From Weeksellaceae bacterium (GTDB lineage Bacteria > Bacteroidota > Bacteroidia > Flavobacteriales > Weeksellaceae): 9,416 nt of DNA. The notes beneath the pieces were generated by a model. That model saw only the letters and a list, made by a program, of their open reading frames with translations. It was not told the DNA's origin and made no database searches. A program made the position numbers and the translations under genes. Location of the stretch: positions 1-9,416 of the forward strand of contig JAKOOI010000432.1 of assembly GCA_022701475.1 (NCBI GenBank). Direction: 5' to 3'. Shown here in pieces: positions 5,116 to 9,416 of this stretch (position 1 is the stretch's first letter; every line of letters begins with the position of its first letter).

Positions 5116-7077
5116 ATGAAAAAAACAGCAATCAGCATACTGGCTTTGATGATCCTGCAGGGGTGCAGGACCAAAACCATTGCGGACCAGAATAAAGAAA
5201 CCAAAAAGTTAAGTCTTAAAAAAGATAAAGACCAGAATGGCATCAGAAACAAAGAGGATCAGTGTCCTGAAACTGCCGGGCCGATCGAAAATAACGGTTG
5301 CCCATGGCCGGATGCCGATGGCGACGCCACTATTGACAGGGATGATGCCTGCCCAACCGTAGCCGGTCCTGCAGAAAACAACGGCTGTCCGTGGCCGGAT
5401 ACCGATGGCGACGGAATCCTGGATAAAGACGATGCCTGCCCGACGGTTCCCGGCCTGCCGGAATATAATGACTGTCCGAAACCGAAAATGGCAGTGGCAC
5501 TGGAACTTTCCACTTCCCTGGAGATGCCTCTGTCCAAACTGGAGTCCCGGGTTTCCGGAATCAGGATCGGTACATCAAAACCTGGAAAGAAGGCTAAGAC
5601 AGCCACTGATTTCACGAGATATGGGAAAAAAACAGCCATGCTAACAGGTAAAGAGGGCGTAAAGCCAATCAGCAATACCGATGAAGAATACAATGCATTG
5701 GCAGAAAACCCTTTTGAATCAGCCCGCAGTCAGCCGTTATCTACCTTTTCAATTGACGTAGACCATGCTTCGTATTCCAATGTCAGAAGAATGATTGAAG
5801 ATGGAAAAGTAGAGAAAGATGCGGTGAGGATCGAGGAAATGGTTAATTATTTCAAATACAATGATCCTCAGCCTAAAAATAAACAGCTTTTTTCCATCAA
5901 TACGGAACTTGGGAACGCTCCGTGGAACCCTGGCCATAAACTGCTGAAAATCGGATTGAAAGGAAGGAATATCCCGATGGATAACCTGCCGCCTTCCAAC
6001 ATGGTGTTCCTGATTGATACTTCGGGCTCGATGGAAGAAGAAAACAAGCTGCCGCTGCTGCGGTCTTCCTTAAAAGTAGTATTGGATCAGCTAAGCCCTA
6101 GAGATAAAGTGGCCATCGTGGTGTACGCAGGGAGTGCCGGCGTGGTCCTGCCACCGACTCCGGTAGCTGAAAAAAAGAAGATAACCGATGCTTTGGATCA
6201 GTTGAGTGCCGGAGGAAGCACGGCCGGAGGAGCCGGTATTGAGCTGGCTTACAAACTGGCTCAGAAAAACTTTATCAAAGGCGGAAATAACAGAGTGATT
6301 TTAGCGACAGACGGCGATTTCAACGTGGGGGTTTCTTCCACAGGTGATTTGGAAAGCCTGATCGAAGAAAAGAGGAAATCCGGTGTATTCCTCACTTGCC
6401 TGGGCTATGGAATGGGGAATTACAAAGACAACAGGATGGAAACGCTGGCCGACAAAGGAAACGGAAATTACGCGTATATCGACAACCTGCAGGAAGCCCG
6501 TAAATTCCTGGGAAGGGAATTTGCCGGAAGTATGTTTACCATAGCCAAAGACGTAAAAATCCAGATCGAATTCAACCCGTTGCATGTAAAATCATACCGC
6601 CTGATCGGCTATGAGAACAGAAAGCTGAGAAACGAAGATTTCACGAATGACAGGATCGATGCCGGGGAACTGGGGAGCGGGCATACGGTGACAGCTTTAT
6701 ATGAGATCATTCCGGCCGACAGCCATTCGAAGTTTCTGCCGAAGCAGAACAAGCTTAAGTATGCTTCCACTGCTGCAACAAAAGGTTTTGGCGACGAATT
6801 CGGAACCGTAAAATTCAGATATAAAAAACCGCAGGGGTCAAAGAGTGCAGAAATGGTACAGGTCATCAAAAATTCAGATACCCCGAAGGTGAGCTCCGAT
6901 TTTAAGTTTGCTTCCTCCGTCGCCTGGTTCGGACTGGTTTTACGGTATTCCAGATTAATTACCAAAAAGGACCTGTCGGAAATCGAGCGGCTTGCCAAAG
7001 AAAACAAGGGCGAAGATAAAGAAGAGGACAGATCAGGATTTGTAGAAATGATCCGGGATTATAGAAAGATAAAATAA
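5116..7077 (+). CDS. vWA-domain (YfbK-type) lipoprotein with N-terminal thrombospondin type-3 repeats
   Basis: 653 residues. It begins with a lipoprotein signal (lipobox LQGC, Cys17), so the protein is an envelope lipoprotein. Residues 37-120 hold about three calcium-binding TSP3 repeats of 29 residues (DxDGDxxxDxxDxCP with Cys at 50, 79 and 108). A linker (125-195) contains [41 protein letters not shown] (198-227) is the hallmark N-terminal segment of the YfbK/vWF_A family. The vWA domain spans about 292-470 with an intact MIDAS: DTSGS at 301-305, Thr369 and Asp399 in ATDGD. The C-terminal part (about 480-650) matches the DUF3520 region of YfbK proteins. Metal-dependent protein binding in the envelope is the likely role; no enzyme activity is indicated. 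It is probably co-transcribed with the MuiA-family gene 14 bases downstream. TSP3 repeats usually sit in OmpA-like proteins, so this fusion is notable. Confidence 0.9.
   Translation: MKKTAISILALMILQGCRTKTIADQNKETKKLSLKKDKDQNGIRNKEDQCPETAGPIENNGCPWPDADGDATIDRDDACPTVAGPAENNGCPWPDTDGDGILDKDDACPTVPGLPEYNDCPKPKMAVALELSTSLEMPLSKLESRVSGIRIGTSKPGKKAKTATDFTRYGKKTAMLTGKEGVKPISNTDEEYNALAENPFESARSQPLSTFSIDVDHASYSNVRRMIEDGKVEKDAVRIEEMVNYFKYNDPQPKNKQLFSINTELGNAPWNPGHKLLKIGLKGRNIPMDNLPPSNMVFLIDTSGSMEEENKLPLLRSSLKVVLDQLSPRDKVAIVVYAGSAGVVLPPTPVAEKKKITDALDQLSAGGSTAGGAGIELAYKLAQKNFIKGGNNRVILATDGDFNVGVSSTGDLESLIEEKRKSGVFLTCLGYGMGNYKDNRMETLADKGNGNYAYIDNLQEARKFLGREFAGSMFTIAKDVKIQIEFNPLHVKSYRLIGYENRKLRNEDFTNDRIDAGELGSGHTVTALYEIIPADSHSKFLPKQNKLKYASTAATKGFGDEFGTVKFRYKKPQGSKSAEMVQVIKNSDTPKVSSDFKFASSVAWFGLVLRYSRLITKKDLSEIERLAKENKGEDKEEDRSGFVEMIRDYRKIK
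5224..5475 (+). repeat. Coding repeats of 87 bases (TSP3 units) in the vWA gene
   Basis: The cysteine codons at 5263, 5350 and 5437 are exactly 87 bases apart. The units repeat [14 protein letters not shown] with many synonymous differences at DNA level (for example ggttgcccatggccg against ggctgtccgtggccg), so the duplication is not very recent. Confidence 0.8.
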
Positions 7078-7091
7078 ACAAACGTTACCCT

Positions 7092-8708
7092 ATGAAAAAG
7101 TTCATTATTATTGCTTTATGCAGCATTTCACTTGCTGCATTCGGGCAAAAACCTGTCTTTGCGGAAGCAAAATTAAATTCAGTTACTTTATACGAACAGT
7201 CTGCAGAACTGTACAGCAATACGGCATTTAAAATCCCGAAAGGAAGTTCAGAAGTGGTGATTACAAATATTGCACAGAATATCGATGAAAGCACCATAAA
7301 AATAGGCTCCAGATCCAAAGTTTCAGTTCTTACGTATCGATTCACAACAGATGAAAATTTTTACAAAACGGAACTGGATAAAAGAAATCCGCAGCATAAG
7401 ATTGTCCTGGACAGCATCGCTCTCATGGAGAAAAAATTAAAGGATCTGGATTTCCGGAAAACCGCTTTAGCGAACAGCATCGGCATCCTGGATAAAAATC
7501 AGGTCATCAATTCAGGCTCTACTTCGTACTCAAAGGAACTTGAAAAGCTGATTGATTATTATCAGAAAAAAAGAACCGACCTAAGCACAGAACTGGATAA
7601 AACTGAAATTTCCTATGCTTCTGTTGCCGGAAAGCTGGATAAACTACGGACAAAATTTGATCTCAACAATCAGGAGCTTGAAAAATATCCTACAGGAAAA
7701 CTGGTGCTGCAGATTTCGAGCGAAGGTCCGGAAGAGGTGAATTTAGACATCAGATACAGCATCCGTGAAGCTCTGTGGAGACCTTATTATGATGTTGTTA
7801 TCCCTGATATCAATTCCAAAGCACAGTTGCTGTATAAAGCAATGGTAAGACAGAATTCCGGGCTGGACTGGAAAAATGTTGAGCTTCATCTGGTTTCCGG
7901 ATATCCGAATGTGAAGAAACAGATTCCTTCTTTACCTGCATGGAGTTTGTTTTACCAGGAGCCTTTGGCAGGTGCTGTTGCAGGATTACAGATCAACAGG
8001 GATGAGCCTTCCGTTTCTGTAAGATCCATGTCATATGCTGCAAAAGAAATGAGTGTTGCCGAAGTTGCCGTGGTAGGTTCAACCGTTTCCAGGAACCAGC
8101 TGAATGTGGCTTATGACCTGAAAGACCGGTACACCGTTTTATCCAATAATCAGGATAACAGCATTAATCTGGACCGTATGGAAATTCCTGCAACTTATAT
8201 GTACTATACGGTTCCGAAAATAGACAGAACCGTATATCTGATTGCAGAGCTGGATAATCTCGATAAATACAACCTCATCAATGCGGAAGCGAATGTAATT
8301 TTCGAAAATACGAACGTGGGCAAAACCACGCTTAACGCAGAAAATACAGACCGTAAGCTTTTACTCACGCTGGGTGACGATAAAAGGATCAGTGTCAAAA
8401 GAGAGGCAATTAAAGATAAGACTATGGAAAAGAGTATTTCTTCATCCAATAAGGAACAGCAGTTTGCTTACCAGTTTACCGTCCGCAACAACAAGAGTGA
8501 AAAGATAAAACTCAGGATCAGGGACAGGATTCCGGTCTCTCAGGATAAGCAGCTCATCATAACCCTCATCAACAAAGGAGGAGCCACTTATAATGAAGAG
8601 ACGGGCGAACTGACCTGGGACATCGTTTTAAACGCCAATGAGACCGGAAAATCAGAATTTTCATTTAAAGTCAATTCTTTAAAAAACAGGATGATTCTAG
8701 GGTTATAA
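7092..8708 (+). CDS. DUF4139 / mucoidy inhibitor MuiA-family exported protein
   Basis: 538 residues. Signal peptide 1-19 (MKKFIIIALCSISLAAFGQ). The N-terminal DUF4140-like segment (about 28-130) carries NSVTLYEQSAELYSN and a 'GSSEVVITNIAQNIDESTIKI' type beta region. A helical coiled-coil section follows (about 92-200, with KELEKLIDYYQKKRTDLSTELDK). The DUF4139 region starts around 205 with the family hallmark YSIREALWRPYYDVVI (222-237) and QNSGLDWKNVELHLVSGYPN (254-273), and continues to GELTWDIVLNANETGKSEFSFKV near the C-terminus. A central insert (about 288-345) contains LAGAVAGLQI and VAEVAVVGSTVSRN, reminiscent of SusC plug and linker motifs. The family name comes from a Rhizobium gene affecting mucoidy; the biochemical role is unknown. 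It lies 14 bases after the vWA gene, so an operon and a joint envelope function are likely. Confidence 0.9.
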   Translation: MKKFIIIALCSISLAAFGQKPVFAEAKLNSVTLYEQSAELYSNTAFKIPKGSSEVVITNIAQNIDESTIKIGSRSKVSVLTYRFTTDENFYKTELDKRNPQHKIVLDSIALMEKKLKDLDFRKTALANSIGILDKNQVINSGSTSYSKELEKLIDYYQKKRTDLSTELDKTEISYASVAGKLDKLRTKFDLNNQELEKYPTGKLVLQISSEGPEEVNLDIRYSIREALWRPYYDVVIPDINSKAQLLYKAMVRQNSGLDWKNVELHLVSGYPNVKKQIPSLPAWSLFYQEPLAGAVAGLQINRDEPSVSVRSMSYAAKEMSVAEVAVVGSTVSRNQLNVAYDLKDRYTVLSNNQDNSINLDRMEIPATYMYYTVPKIDRTVYLIAELDNLDKYNLINAEANVIFENTNVGKTTLNAENTDRKLLLTLGDDKRISVKREAIKDKTMEKSISSSNKEQQFAYQFTVRNNKSEKIKLRIRDRIPVSQDKQLIITLINKGGATYNEETGELTWDIVLNANETGKSEFSFKVNSLKNRMILGL

Positions 8709-8710
8709 GC

Positions 8711-8836
8711 AGCTTGTAGCAATTGGCTTTCTGCTACCGGATTTACAATCAGAATTTTAAAGTTCATAGAGGTCGTAATTAGCTGATAGCAAGCAGCTTT
8801 TTGCTGCTGGCTTTAAAATCACAATTTTAAAATTCA
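8711..8836. repeat. Two direct copies of a 56-base hairpin-bearing repeat
   Basis: Copy A (8711-8766) and copy B (8781-8836) align without gaps at about 44 of 56 positions, period 70. Each can fold: GTAGCA/TGCTAC (8716-8721 with 8732-8737) in A, and AGCAGC-TTTTT-GCTGCT (8792-8808, extended by AGC/GCT to 8788-8812) in B. The 3' halves share AATTTTAAA. The stems are maintained although their sequence differs, as in REP-like palindromes. Similar 'gctgatagc' repeats are common between Chryseobacterium genes. Confidence 0.65.
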
Positions 8837-8935
8837 AAAGCGTATTATAAAATTATTTTAAATACTTATTAAATTATTCAGGGACTTGATAAATGAGCAG
8901 AGATGATCTCAGAACAGTAAATTAAAGTTAGTATC

Positions 8936-8967
8936 AACAGGCATTTCAGGAATGTCTGTTTTTATTT
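8936..8967 (+). terminator. Rho-independent terminator upstream of the GbsR-like gene
   Basis: AACAGGCATT (8936-8945) pairs with AATGTCTGTT (8951-8960), ten pairs with one G-U, loop TCAGG, tail TTTATTT. It lies 227 bases after the MuiA-family stop, so it ends either a long operon 3' UTR or an unrecognised small transcript. Confidence 0.75.
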
Positions 8968-8988
8968 GAAATTAATTTTCAAAAATTA

Positions 8989-9018
8989 TTGAAAATTCAA
9001 AAAATATAATTACATTTG
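8989..9018 (+). promoter_or_regulatory. Bacteroidota housekeeping promoter of the GbsR-like gene
   Basis: TTG (8989-8991), 19 bases, then TACATTTG (9011-9018), a full match to TTG-N19-TAnnTTTG. Transcription would start about 20 bases before the ATG at 9045, leaving a short leader without a Shine-Dalgarno sequence. Confidence 0.7.
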
Positions 9019-9044
9019 TCATAAGAAACTGAAACAACAGAACA

Positions 9045-9416
9045 ATGACACTTTCGGAAGCCAAAGAAAAATACATCCAGACCTGGGGAACGTTCGCCAC
9101 CAATTGGGGGATCAACCGGACGATGGCACAGGTCCATGCTTTGCTCATCGCAAGTGAAAAGCCGCTCTCAACCGATGAGGTGATGCAGCAGCTGGAAATT
9201 TCCAGGGGAAATGCCAACATGAATATCAGGGCACTGATGGATTGGGGAATCGTGAAGAAGGAGTTTGTTAAAGGTGACCGTAAAGAATACTTCATCGCTG
9301 AAAAGGATGTATGGTTTTTGTTCAAACAGATCACCAAGGAAAGGAGGAAGCGGGAAATAGAACCGGTGATTTCCTTTCTGGAAGAGCTGAAGGACATCGA
9401 AGAGAAAGATTCGGAA
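9045..9416 (+). CDS. GbsR/MarR-family transcriptional regulator, 5' part (runs off the window)
   Basis: 124 codons are visible without a stop; the family is usually about 160-170 residues, so roughly 40 are missing. It is read as MTLSEAKEKYIQTWG from the ATG at 9045, 26 bases after an ideal promoter. A winged helix covers about residues 22-86: the helix TMAQVHALLIASEKPLSTDE, the recognition helix SRGNANMNIRALMDWG (53-68) and a wing VKKEFVKGDRKEYFIAE. The Trp-Gly-Ile-Asn-Arg start of this segment is typical of the GbsR branch (PadR/MarR-like). A long charged helix (97-124) should form the dimer interface. It is a cytoplasmic DNA-binding regulator whose target cannot be told from this window; a terminator separates it from the MuiA-family gene, so it is a separate unit. 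Confidence 0.88.
   Translation, partial: MTLSEAKEKYIQTWGTFATNWGINRTMAQVHALLIASEKPLSTDEVMQQLEISRGNANMNIRALMDWGIVKKEFVKGDRKEYFIAEKDVWFLFKQITKERRKREIEPVISFLEELKDIEEKDSE

Larger units (their letters stand above)
8709..9044. other. 336-base intergenic region with repeats, terminator and promoter
   Basis: It holds two tandem hairpin repeats (8711-8766, 8781-8836), an AT-rich stretch (8837-8935) with a small GAGAT-G-ATCTC palindrome, a strong terminator (8936-8967) and the promoter of the GbsR-like gene (8989-9018). No gene is seen. Confidence 0.65.

Noticed and set aside
8972..9397. Minus-strand open frame (141 codons) at the right end
   Set aside because: Antisense to the GbsR-like gene, which has a clear winged helix and an ideal promoter on the plus strand.

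Overview
The window looks like chromosomal DNA of a Flavobacteriia member, most likely Chryseobacterium or a close relative. The reasons are a Bacteroidota-type promoter (TTG-N19-TAnnTTTG) before the last gene, weak or absent Shine-Dalgarno sequences, SusC-like TonB plug and linker motifs, a two-HTH 'transposase-like' orphan protein of a type familiar from Chryseobacterium, and intergenic repeats of a style common in that group. The genus is inferred from recognition, not from a search.

Layout. Positions 1-149 hold the 3' end of a plus-strand gene, possibly an S41-type peptidase and apparently frameshifted, closed by a strong terminator at 161-191. A minus-strand two-HTH protein follows (257-685). 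A 376-base gap with a 23-base inverted-repeat pair and a terminator leads to a minus-strand exported papain-like (C1B/PepC-type) peptidase (1062-2264). An 884-base non-coding stretch (2265-3148) carries hairpins, a short tandem repeat and a GC-rich structured element with a G-quadruplex motif.

The core is a plus-strand envelope signalling block. It contains an ECF sigma factor (3149-3667); 10 bases later, a membrane-anchored protein with an anti-sigma-like N-terminus and a SusC-like TonB plug domain but no beta-barrel (3678-4811); then, after a terminator and about 200 bases of leader, a lipoprotein with thrombospondin type-3 repeats and a YfbK-type von Willebrand A domain (5116-7077); and 14 bases on, an exported DUF4139/MuiA-family protein (7092-8708). 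The sigma gene and the vWA gene have similar CAACC...CATC upstream motifs, so the sigma factor may control both itself and the vWA-MuiA operon. Short plug-like or TonB-linker-like peptides also occur in the vWA and MuiA proteins. This suggests that one plug-type interaction module has been reused across the locus; that is inference.

The window ends with two tandem intergenic hairpin repeats, a strong terminator, and the 5' part of a GbsR/MarR-family regulator (9045 to the window end) behind a near-ideal Bacteroidota promoter.
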